Of a stretch of DNA of 64,000 bases, positions 16,541 to 23,553 are shown in pieces. Numbering within the stretch: the stretch's first letter is position 1; each line of letters opens with the position of its first letter. Where the stretch lies: assembly GCA_036501025.1 (NCBI GenBank), contig DASYBB010000170.1:81783-145782 (forward strand), read 5' to 3'. Source of the stretch: DASUBV01 sp036501025 (lineage in GTDB: Bacteria > Actinomycetota > Actinomycetes > Streptosporangiales > Streptosporangiaceae). The position numbers and the translations under genes are program-made. A model generated the notes under the pieces. The model was not told the DNA's origin and made no database searches. It saw only the letters and a list, made by a program, of their open reading frames with translations.

Positions 16541-17470
16541 ATGATGTGCATGCAATCTGTGGAGATCGTCGAGGTGGCACCGCGGGACGGGCTGCAGAAC
16601 GAGGACGCCGTCCTGACCACCGCGGCCAAGCTGGACCTGATCACGCGGCTGGCCGCCAGCGGCGTGCGCCGGATCGAGGCGACCAGCTTCGTCAACCCGG
16701 CCCGGGTCCCGCAGCTGGCCGACAGCGAGGCGGTGTGCGCGGCGCTGCCCCGCGGCGAGGTCTCGTGGATCGGGCTGGTGCTCAACGAGCGGGGGCTGGA
16801 CCGGGCCATCCGGGCCCAGGTGGACGAGGTCAACGTGGTCGTCGTCGCGACCGACACGTTCAGCCGGCGCAACCAGGGCGTGTCGGCGGACGAGGCGGTG
16901 GCGGCGTGGGGCCGGATCGCGGCCCGGGCGCGCGCCGCCGGGCTGCGGACGACGGTGACGGTGGCCGCCGCCTTCGGCTGCCCGTTCGAGGGGGAGGTCA
17001 GCCCCGAGCGGGTGGCCGCGGTCCTGGAGCGGTGCGTGCAGGCCCAGCCCGACGAGGTGGCGCTGGCCGACACGATCGGCGTCGGCGTGCCGGCCGGGGT
17101 CCGGGCCCTGGCCGACGTCGCGGACCGCGTCGCTTCCGGCGTGCCGCTGCGCTGGCATTTTCACAACACCCGCAACACGGGCTATGCCAACGCGGTCACC
17201 GCCGTCGAGCGGGGGGCGGCGGCGCTGGACGCGAGTTCGGGCGGGATCGGCGGCTGCCCGTTCGCGCCCGCCGCCACCGGCAACATCGCCACCGAGGACC
17301 TGCTGTACCTGCTGGACCGGTCGGGGGTGGCGACCGGGGTGTCGGCGGCGGCGCTGCTGCCGGTGGCCGGGTTCCTCCAGGACGCGCTCGGGGCGCCGGT
17401 GCCGGGGCAGCTGGCCCGGGCCGGGCTGTTCCCGCCCGCGGCCGGGGCTGACGGCGGCGGTGCCGGTTAG
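16541..17470 (+). CDS. HMG-CoA lyase family protein (pyruvate-carboxyltransferase-like TIM barrel)
   Basis: 309 aa. EVAPRDGLQNE near the N-terminus holds the catalytic Arg and Asp; WHFHNTRNTGYAN supplies the metal-binding His and Asn; GGIGGCPFAPAATGN contains the mobile-loop Cys and the C-terminal signature of hydroxymethylglutaryl-CoA lyases. The family cleaves 3-hydroxy-3-methylglutaryl-CoA or related 3-hydroxyacyl-CoAs to acetyl-CoA or other acyl-CoA plus a keto acid. Three ATG codons (16541, 16544, 16550) are possible starts and no clear ribosome binding site is present, so translation may be leaderless. It faces away from the CoA transferase operon. Confidence 0.88.
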   Translation: MMCMQSVEIVEVAPRDGLQNEDAVLTTAAKLDLITRLAASGVRRIEATSFVNPARVPQLADSEAVCAALPRGEVSWIGLVLNERGLDRAIRAQVDEVNVVVVATDTFSRRNQGVSADEAVAAWGRIAARARAAGLRTTVTVAAAFGCPFEGEVSPERVAAVLERCVQAQPDEVALADTIGVGVPAGVRALADVADRVASGVPLRWHFHNTRNTGYANAVTAVERGAAALDASSGGIGGCPFAPAATGNIATEDLLYLLDRSGVATGVSAAALLPVAGFLQDALGAPVPGQLARAGLFPPAAGADGGGAG

Positions 17471-17478
17471 CCGGCCGC

Positions 17479-17522
17479 GATCGGGCGCGGATCGGGCTCG
17501 GATCGGGCGCGGATCGGGCGCG
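17479..17522. repeat. Four tandem copies of an 11-bp unit
   Basis: GATCGGGCGCG is repeated four times without gaps, one copy with a single change (GATCGGGCTCG). It lies in the short spacer after the lyase stop, directly before a terminator hairpin. This is likely slippage-derived and non-coding. Confidence 0.85.
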
Positions 17523-17533
17523 GCGGGCGGGCA

Positions 17534-17555
17534 TCGGGCAGGCCCGCCTGCCCGA
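17534..17555. terminator. Hairpin terminator between convergent genes
   Basis: Perfect 9-bp stem TCGGGCAGG/CCTGCCCGA with a CCCG loop, between the lyase and the convergent alpha/beta hydrolase. No T-tract. Confidence 0.75.
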
Positions 17556-17575
17556 CGCCGGGTCCGGCGCGGTCC

Positions 17576-18382
17576 TTAGCCGGGGAAGGCCCGCTGCCGC
17601 AGCCAGTCCAGGCCGTAGTCAGCGACCTCGGCCCAGCCGCTGTCGATCGTCAGCGAGTGACCCCGGGTGGGGAACTCCTGGAAGTCGGTGATGGCCGGCG
17701 ACTTGTGGTACAGCTTCCGGGTCGACCGGGTGATCGCGGCCGGCACCGTGTGGTCGCGGCCGCCGGCGGTCAGCAGCAGCGGGCCGCGCGTCTTGTTGCC
17801 GGTGTTGACCTTGGCCGGCGATCCCGGCACGAAGTTCGCGGCCGCGGCCTCGAACAGCGGCTTCCCCGGCGACGGCACCGTCCACTTGTCGTACAGCTCG
17901 CCGGACTCCTGGGAGCCCAGCGTGTTGCCGAAGCCGTAGGCGAACTCCTCGCGGGTGAGCGCGACGGCGCCGTGCCGGTTGGCGGGCTTGCGCAGCGCGA
18001 TGCCCGCGACCTTGAGGGCCGACGGGGGCAGCTTCAGGACGCCCTTGATGGGCGCGGCGTCGATCGCTATGGCGGCCGCGGCCAGGTCCTGGCCGAGCAG
18101 CCGCTGCGCGATCAGGCCGCCGAAGGAATGGCCGACGACGACCGGCTTGACGGGCAGCGACCGGATGATCCCGGCATAGTGCTCGACCACGTCGTTGATC
18201 CCCATGCCGGCCACTCGCTCCGGGTGCTCGCGGGTCTCGGCCACGGTGTCCGAGTCCCCCGGCCAGCCGGGCGCGGAGGGCTCATAGCCGGCCTCGCGGA
18301 AGCGCTCCTCCCAGGAGGCCCAGGAACTGGCGTGCAGCCACAGGCCGTGAATGAAGATTACGGGCATGCCGGGTGTCGTCAT
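17576..18382 (-). CDS. Alpha/beta hydrolase
   Basis: 268 aa. PVIFIHGLWLHASSW gives the oxyanion-hole HG motif; VVVGHSFGGLIAQRLLG carries the Ser nucleophile in GHSFGG; GGRDHTVP and PTRGHSLTIDSGW hold the acid and His positions. There is no signal peptide, so it is cytosolic. Related actinobacterial proteins are annotated as non-heme haloperoxidase-like or esterase-like hydrolases; substrate unknown. The ATG at 18382 starts just before the first beta strand (MTTPGMPVIFIHG). It stands alone. Confidence 0.85.
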   Translation of the reverse strand: MTTPGMPVIFIHGLWLHASSWASWEERFREAGYEPSAPGWPGDSDTVAETREHPERVAGMGINDVVEHYAGIIRSLPVKPVVVGHSFGGLIAQRLLGQDLAAAAIAIDAAPIKGVLKLPPSALKVAGIALRKPANRHGAVALTREEFAYGFGNTLGSQESGELYDKWTVPSPGKPLFEAAAANFVPGSPAKVNTGNKTRGPLLLTAGGRDHTVPAAITRSTRKLYHKSPAITDFQEFPTRGHSLTIDSGWAEVADYGLDWLRQRAFPG

Positions 18383-18622
18383 GGCGCTTCGCCCTTCGGG
18401 TCCGAGTGCCAGCCGCGTTGACGGCTGAGGTTCTGGACCTTCCCCCGTTTGCCCCATCTGTCACACGCCGGGCGCACCGAGGCGGGGCCGGACCTATCCG
18501 CCGGCTGGCGCGGCCGAGTGGGCCGGGTGGCGGTCAGGCGCCGGGTCGTGGTCAGCCGGCCGGGGGCAGTCAGGCGGCGAGGGCCGGTCAGGCAGCGGAG
18601 GCCGGTCAGGCGGCGGGGTCGC

Positions 18623-18686
18623 GGTCAGCCGGAAGGGGGTCAGGCGGCGGGGCCGGTCAGCCGGAAGGGGGTCAGGCGGCGGGGCC
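18623..18686. repeat. Two perfect tandem 32-bp repeats inside a GGTCAGGCGGC-rich minisatellite
   Basis: A 32-bp unit starting GGTCAGCCGGAAGGGGGTC is present twice back to back (18623-18654 and 18655-18686). The flanks from about 18525 to 18720 contain further degenerate GGTCAG(G/C)CGGC words at 16-24 bp spacing. The array lies in the spacer between the hydrolase and the DUF5302 gene, downstream of the latter stop codon. Open frames through it are low-complexity and not credible genes. Confidence 0.85.
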
Positions 18687-18706
18687 GGTCAGGCGGCGGG
18701 TGGCGG

Positions 18707-18964
18707 TCAGCCGCCGCCGCGGCGGCGGAACGAACGCCGGCTCGAGGCCGGGCCGTGGACGCCCTGGACCTTCCCGGCGTCGCGGCCGCCCGCGCCGGCG
18801 GCGCTGGCCGTCTCCCTGGTGCGCTTGCGCTCGAGGGCCTCGCGGAACTTGCGCTTGGCCTCGTCTTCGGTCGCCGCAGCGTCCTCCGGATCCGCGGTGA
18901 CCTCGGGTTCCTCGGTGCCTGCCGCGTTCTCGGTGCGTTCAGGCTCTGGCCCGGTGCCGGACAT
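18707..18964 (-). CDS. DUF5302 small protein
   Basis: 85 aa. The N-terminal half is acidic and Pro/Glu-rich; the second half has the family core DEAKRKFREALERKRTRET followed by a Gly/Ala-rich link and the terminal VHGPASSRRSFRRRGG. This pattern matches the small, highly charged DUF5302 proteins found across actinomycetes, function unknown. The start ATG at 18964 follows CAGGAGGCCCC (AGGAGG). No operon partner. Confidence 0.85.
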   Translation of the reverse strand: MSGTGPEPERTENAAGTEEPEVTADPEDAAATEDEAKRKFREALERKRTRETASAAGAGGRDAGKVQGVHGPASSRRSFRRRGGG

Positions 18965-19058
18965 GGGGCCTCCTGCCGTTGGGGATGGACAGCCTTGCAC
19001 AGACTACGGCGCGGACCGAGCAGGCCCGGCACCAGGCGCCGCGATCCCCCCGGGGTGC

Positions 19059-20279
19059 TCACAGGGTCCAGAGCGCCTGCGTGGGGGACAGGCGGGCGGC
19101 GCGGATGGCGGGCAGCAGCCCGGCGAGGCCGCCGGTGAGCAGGGCGGCGCCGAGGCCGCCGGCCCACGCCTCGGCGGGGATGACGACGGCCCAGCCCTGG
19201 GCGTGGGCGTAGCTGGCGGTGGCGGCGGCCCCGGCGAGGTCGCCGGCGGCGCCGCCGGCCAGGGCGAGCAGGACGGCCTCGGCCAGGAACTGGGCGCGGA
19301 CCTGGCCCCTGGTGGCGCCGAGCGCACGGCGCAGCCCGATTTCCGGGCGCCGTTCCAGCACCGAGATGATCATGATGTTGGCCACGCCGACCGCGCCGAC
19401 GAGCAGGGCGACCGCGCCCAGCCCCAGGAACAGCGTGTCGAACGCGCCGGCGGCGTCGGCCTGGGCGGTCAGCGAGTCAGACGGCTGGGACACATCAACT
19501 TCGCTGGGGTGCTCCGGGTTGGCCTGCGCGGCGAGCAGGTCGTCGACCCGGGTGGTGGCGGCCGCGGTGCTGATAGTGCGGACATACAGCTCGGACGGGT
19601 GCCCGTCGAAGCCGAGGTAAGCCCGGGCGGCGGGGAAGCCGACCAGGATCGCGGTGTCGAGCTGCGGGGCGAGGGTGGCAGGGCGCAGGATGCCCGCGAG
19701 GTAGAACCACCGGCCGCCGACCCAGATCCGCTCGCCGGGCCAGATCCGGTCGATGCCGGCCAGCTGAGCGGCCTCCGCGCCGAGGACGGCGACCGGCTCG
19801 CGGGCGGTCGCGGCGGTGAGGTAACTGCCCTGGGCCACCGAGGTGCCCGCCGCGGCGGGCAGGCCCAGGCTGGCGGCGTCCACGCTGAGCCCGCCGGTGT
19901 CGATGGCGGGGACTAGCGGGCTGCGGTACGCGTCGGCGCTGACGGTGCCGGTGTCCTGCACGGCCGTGACGCCGGGCAGGCGGGCGACCATGCCGGGGGA
20001 GGCGGCGGGGAGCTCGGCCGTCTGCCCGGTCAGGTCCTGCCCGCTGGTCGCGGTCAGCAGGTTGGTGCCCAGGCGGCTGATCTCGGCCAGCAGCCCGGCC
20101 TGGGAGGACCGGGCCAGGCCGAGGACGGCCACGATCGCGGCGACCCCGATCGCGATGCCCAGCGCTGACAGCGCCGCCCGCAGCCGGCGGGTCCGCAGGC
20201 CGACGGTGGCCAGGCCGGCCAGGTCGCGCGGGCGCAGCCGGGCCGGGACCGGGGCGTTCCGCTCCGGCGTGGCGGTCAT
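19059..20279 (-). CDS. MacB/FtsX-type ABC transporter permease
   Basis: 406 aa. An N-terminal transmembrane helix (ALGIAIGVAAIVAVLGLA) is followed by a long extracytoplasmic domain with Ser/Thr-rich strands, then three C-terminal helices including the family hallmark GVANIMIISVLERRPEIGLRRALGATR. It overlaps the ATPase gene by 4 bp and is the last gene of a four-gene efflux operon. MacB-type systems are mechanotransmitters that export peptides, antibiotics or lipoproteins rather than pumping through the membrane. Its partner ATPase and fusion protein are immediately upstream. Confidence 0.9.
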   Translation of the reverse strand: MTATPERNAPVPARLRPRDLAGLATVGLRTRRLRAALSALGIAIGVAAIVAVLGLARSSQAGLLAEISRLGTNLLTATSGQDLTGQTAELPAASPGMVARLPGVTAVQDTGTVSADAYRSPLVPAIDTGGLSVDAASLGLPAAAGTSVAQGSYLTAATAREPVAVLGAEAAQLAGIDRIWPGERIWVGGRWFYLAGILRPATLAPQLDTAILVGFPAARAYLGFDGHPSELYVRTISTAAATTRVDDLLAAQANPEHPSEVDVSQPSDSLTAQADAAGAFDTLFLGLGAVALLVGAVGVANIMIISVLERRPEIGLRRALGATRGQVRAQFLAEAVLLALAGGAAGDLAGAAATASYAHAQGWAVVIPAEAWAGGLGAALLTGGLAGLLPAIRAARLSPTQALWTL

Positions 20280-21001
20280 GATCGCCTCTCCGGGGCGGCC
20301 GGGTTGCCCGCCGGGGCCGGGGCCGGGCCGGTGTCGCTGACGATGCGGCCGTCGAGCATGTCGATGCGGCGGCGCATCGCGGCGGCGACCGCGTGGTCGT
20401 GGGTGATCACGATGATCGTGGTCCCGGCGGCGTTGAGCTCGGCCAGCAGGGCGAGCAGGGTGGCGCCGGCGCCGGAGTCCAGGTTGCCGGTCGGCTCATC
20501 GGCCAGCACCACGGCCGGCCGGCCGGCGATCGCCCGGGCGATCGCCACCCGCTGCCGCTCGCCCCCGGACAGCTGGGTCGGCCGCGCGGCGGCCCGGTGC
20601 CCGAGGCCGACCCGCTCCAGCGCGGCGGCGGCCAGCTCGCGGCGCGCGGCGCGCGCGACGCCCGCGTACAGCAGCCCGTCGGCCACGTTGTCCAGCACCT
20701 GCTGATGCTCGGCCAGGAAGAACTGCTGGAACACGAACCCGATCCGCCGCGCCCGCAGCGCGGACACCTCCCGGTCGGTCAGCCGGGCCACGTCCAGGCC
20801 GGTCACCCTTACCGTCCCGGTGCTCGGCCGGTCCAGGGTGCCCATCAGGTGCAGCAGCGTGCTCTTGCCCGACCCGGACGGGCCGACCACCGCCGCCAGC
20901 TCCCCGGCCGCCACCGCCACGCTCACCCGGTCCAGCGCCCGCACCGGCGGCGGTCCCGGGTACTCCTTCGTCACCCGCGCCAGCTCCAGGATGGCGCTCA
21001 T
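20276..21001 (-). CDS. MacB/LolD-type ABC transporter ATP-binding protein
   Basis: 241 aa. Walker A GPSGSGKST, Q-loop in FVFQQFFL, signature LSGGERQRVAIARA, Walker B VVLADEPTGNLD and the His switch VITHD are all intact. The TGNLD after Walker B is typical of the MacB/LolD group. The ATG at 21001 overlaps the stop of the membrane-fusion protein gene (ATGA). A tail of about 18 Pro/Ala-rich residues follows the domain. Confidence 0.95.
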   Translation of the reverse strand: MSAILELARVTKEYPGPPPVRALDRVSVAVAAGELAAVVGPSGSGKSTLLHLMGTLDRPSTGTVRVTGLDVARLTDREVSALRARRIGFVFQQFFLAEHQQVLDNVADGLLYAGVARAARRELAAAALERVGLGHRAAARPTQLSGGERQRVAIARAIAGRPAVVLADEPTGNLDSGAGATLLALLAELNAAGTTIIVITHDHAVAAAMRRRIDMLDGRIVSDTGPAPAPAGNPAAPERRS

Positions 21002-22146
21002 CTGGCCGGCACCACGACGTGCTCGCCCGGCGCCAGCGCCCCGGTCACCTGCACCAGGCCGGAGTTGTCGTCGAAGATCCCGGCCGTCACCGGCACCAGC
21101 CGCCGGCGGTGGCCGGCGCCGGCCATCTCGACGGCGTAGCCGGCGGGCCGGGCCAGCAGCGCCGTCACCGGCACCGCGAGCACGGGGCCGGGGCTGGCGC
21201 CGGTGGTGATGTACACAGTCACCGGCGCCTGGTCCAGGGTCCCGGCCGCCGCCGGGCGGGTCAGGGTGACCGTCACCGGGATCGTCGCCGCGCCGGCGGT
21301 CCCGGACGCCACCGTGCCCACCGAGGAGATCGTGCCGGTCGTGCTGGCCCCGTCTGGCAGCGTGACCGTCACCGGGTCGCCCGCCGCCACCCGCGCCTGC
21401 AGGCCGGTGCTCAGCGCGATCGTCACCGCGTGCCGGTCCGAGGTTGCCGCCAGCACCGGGCCCGCCGCCGGGCCGCCCAGGCTGGCCAGCACGCTCGTGA
21501 CCCGGATCGCGCCGGGCTCGAATACCACCGACCCCAGCGGCAGCGACCCCGGCGGGCCGGACACCCCCAGCGCCGACTCCAGCCGCTGCACCCCGTCCAG
21601 CGTCGCCCACGAGAAGTAGTCCCAGCCGAGCGCGCTGATGCCCGGGCCGCTGGCATCTCCCAGCGCGACCAGGTCACGATTGAGCTGGGCCACGTCCGCT
21701 CCGGTCAGCCCCTCCGCCAGGGCCCGCCAGGCCGGCACCGGCCCGTACAGCAGCGCCACCGGGGTGCCGTCATCGACCCGGTACAGCACCTGCCCCTGCC
21801 CGATCACCTGCCCGGCCGCCGGCAGCGAGGTCAGCGCCCCGCCGCCCGGCCCGCGCACCGTGTAGGCGCCGGAGTACCCCAGGGTGGCGGTCACCGGCGT
21901 GGTCGACGACAGCTCCTCCCGGACGACCGGCCGGGTGGCCGGCGGCGGTGCCCCCGGCCCGGCCCCGGGCGAGCGCGCCGGGCCCAGCGCCCCCGCGCCC
22001 CATCCGATCCCGGCCCCGGCGGCGAGCACGACGAGGAGCAGCAGCACCGCGGCCGCCGGGCGGCGGCCCGGCAGCCGCGCCCCGGCGGCTGCCGCGGCGC
22101 CGTCCGGCGGGCTGGCCTTCCCGGCGCGTGCGGAGGTCCCGCTCAT
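20998..22146 (-). CDS. Membrane-fusion (HlyD/MacA-like) efflux protein with peptidoglycan-binding-like segment
   Basis: 382 aa. A single N-terminal membrane anchor (AAVLLLLVVLAAGAGIGWGAG, read in two pieces) precedes a lipoyl-like region (YRVDDGTPVALLYG). Residues about 145-190 (LTGADVAQLNRDLVALG...DGVQRLESALG) resemble a PG_binding_1 domain, as often seen in actinobacterial efflux fusion proteins, where it may touch the wall. The C-terminal part (ALLARPAGYAVEMAG, TAGIFDDNSGLVQVTGAL) is the beta-barrel/membrane-proximal domain. ATGA overlap with the lipoprotein gene upstream makes the operon tightly coupled. Confidence 0.85.
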   Translation of the reverse strand: MSGTSARAGKASPPDGAAAAAGARLPGRRPAAAVLLLLVVLAAGAGIGWGAGALGPARSPGAGPGAPPPATRPVVREELSSTTPVTATLGYSGAYTVRGPGGGALTSLPAAGQVIGQGQVLYRVDDGTPVALLYGPVPAWRALAEGLTGADVAQLNRDLVALGDASGPGISALGWDYFSWATLDGVQRLESALGVSGPPGSLPLGSVVFEPGAIRVTSVLASLGGPAAGPVLAATSDRHAVTIALSTGLQARVAAGDPVTVTLPDGASTTGTISSVGTVASGTAGAATIPVTVTLTRPAAAGTLDQAPVTVYITTGASPGPVLAVPVTALLARPAGYAVEMAGAGHRRRLVPVTAGIFDDNSGLVQVTGALAPGEHVVVPAR

Positions 22147-22727
22147 GACGTGGCCTTGCTCGACTGGCTTCCCACCGACAGGTGCGCCCCGGCCGGCAGC
22201 AGCCGCTGGCACGCGGCGACGGCGGCCCGGAACTGGGGCGAATCGGGGTTGCTGCCGCGGCCCTGCGGGGGCGCCGGGGTACCGCTGCCCGGCGGGTCGG
22301 GGAAGCCCGGCACGCCATGGCTGCGCATGCACTGGGAGAACTTCAGCAGCGCGGGGAGCGCCTTCTGCTGCTCCTGCTGTTGCTGCTGGGCCTCCCGCTG
22401 CAGCTGCGTGATGGACGGGCCGCCGCCCGCCAGCAGGTGCCGGCACGCGCCGTAGGCCGCCTGCACCTGGCTGCTGTCAATCGTCGCGGCACTTACGTGG
22501 AAGCCCCCCGCTGCCGCGGGATCCGGGAAGCCCGGCACGCCGTGGCCGCGGATGCACTGCGCCAGGGCCAGCTCCTGCGCGAAGGTCGGCGAGCCGGCCG
22601 GGTCCGGGCCGGCGGCGGCCACGTCGATGCGGCCGCCGCACGCCGTCGCCAGCATGGCGACGGCGGCCGCGATGGCCAGGGCGGCCGCGCGCCGCGGCCC
22701 CCGGTTCCGGCCGGTCCTGTCGTTCAT
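22143..22727 (-). CDS. Lipoprotein with duplicated CxxxHGxPxFPDP domain
   Basis: 194 aa. A signal peptide ends in the lipobox LATAC (Cys about residue 30), so the mature protein should be lipid-anchored. Two repeats follow: the first contains QCIRGHGVPGFPDP and ends ACRHLLAGG, the second contains QCMRSHGVPGFPDP and ends ACQRLLPAG. Each has two Cys in the same positions, suggesting one disulfide per repeat. A Gln-rich linker separates them. Such proteins commonly accompany MacAB-like operons of actinomycetes; their function is not established. It is the first gene of the efflux operon. Confidence 0.85.
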   Translation of the reverse strand: MNDRTGRNRGPRRAAALAIAAAVAMLATACGGRIDVAAAGPDPAGSPTFAQELALAQCIRGHGVPGFPDPAAAGGFHVSAATIDSSQVQAAYGACRHLLAGGGPSITQLQREAQQQQQEQQKALPALLKFSQCMRSHGVPGFPDPPGSGTPAPPQGRGSNPDSPQFRAAVAACQRLLPAGAHLSVGSQSSKATS

Positions 22728-22783
22728 CGCGGCCTCCTCATTGCGCCGGGACAGGTCGTCGGGTGCAGTTGTACCGAGCGGCC

Positions 22784-22824
22784 GGTGACGGCACGGTGAC
22801 CATAAATGTCACCTGGCTGTCACC
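22784..22824. promoter_or_regulatory. Symmetric direct-repeat array, likely response-regulator binding site
   Basis: GGTGAC occurs at 22784-22789 and 22795-22800; its complement form TGTCACC occurs at 22807-22813 and 22818-22824. Each pair is spaced exactly 11 bp start to start, one helical turn, and the two pairs face each other. OmpR-family regulators bind tandem repeats with this spacing. The array lies between the divergent efflux operon and the two-component genes, so the regulator at 22891 is the obvious candidate. Confidence 0.7.
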
Positions 22825-22890
22825 TGTGACCTGCGATCCTGGACAGCAGGCGGCTGGCAGCCGCCGGGCGGGTGAGGCGGCGGGCAGGTC

Positions 22891-23553
22891 ATGCGGGTGC
22901 TGGTAACCGAGGACGACGAGGTCCTGGCGATGGCGGTGGCGGCCGGGCTGCGCCGGGAGGGGATGGCCGTCGACGTCGCCCTGGACGGCGCGGCGGCCCT
23001 GGAGCATGTGGCCGTCAACCGCTACGACGTGGTGGTGCTCGACCGGGACCTGCCCGGCGTGCACGGCGACGACGTCTGCCGGGCCATCGCCGCGGGCCGG
23101 TCGCAGAGCCGGGTGCTGATGCTCACCGCGGCCCGGTCGGTCCGGGAGCGGGTCGAGGGCCTGGACCTGGGCGCCGACGACTACCTGCCCAAGCCGTTTG
23201 ACTTCGCCGAGCTGGTCGCCCGGATCCGGGCCCTGGGCCGGCGCGCCACCGCCCCGCTGCCCGCCCGCCTCGAGCACGGTGACCTGAGCCTGGACCCGGC
23301 GCGCCGCGTCGCGGTCCGCGCCGGGCGGCGCCTGCCGCTCACCCCCAAGGAGCTCGCCGTGCTGGAGTGCCTGCTCGCCGCGGACGGGCGGCCGGTGTCG
23401 GCCGAGGAACTGCTGGAGCGGGCCTGGGACGAGGCCGCCGACCCGTTCACCAGCACCGTGAAGACCACTATCCGCCGGCTCCGGGCCAAGCTCGGCGACC
23501 CGCCGGTGGTCCACACCGTCCGGGAGAGCGGCTACCGGATCGGAGCGCCCTGA
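22891..23553 (+). CDS. OmpR-family response regulator
   Basis: 220 aa. Receiver domain with the acidic pair EDDE (7-10), phosphoacceptor D51 in VVVLDRDLPG and the conserved Lys in YLPKPFDF. The C-terminal winged helix (LPLTPKELAVLECLLAADGRPVSAEELLERAW, in pieces) ends in the expected TIRRLRAKL and RESGYRIG. It overlaps the kinase gene by one base (TGATG). Divergent to an ABC efflux operon, it probably controls that operon in response to a cell-envelope signal. There is only a weak purine stretch (GGGCAGGTC) before the ATG. Confidence 0.95.
   Translation: MRVLVTEDDEVLAMAVAAGLRREGMAVDVALDGAAALEHVAVNRYDVVVLDRDLPGVHGDDVCRAIAAGRSQSRVLMLTAARSVRERVEGLDLGADDYLPKPFDFAELVARIRALGRRATAPLPARLEHGDLSLDPARRVAVRAGRRLPLTPKELAVLECLLAADGRPVSAEELLERAWDEAADPFTSTVKTTIRRLRAKLGDPPVVHTVRESGYRIGAP

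Noticed and set aside
18525..18720. CRISPR array
   Set aside because: Repeats are 32 bp in direct tandem without spacers, and no cas gene is near; a minisatellite is the better description.
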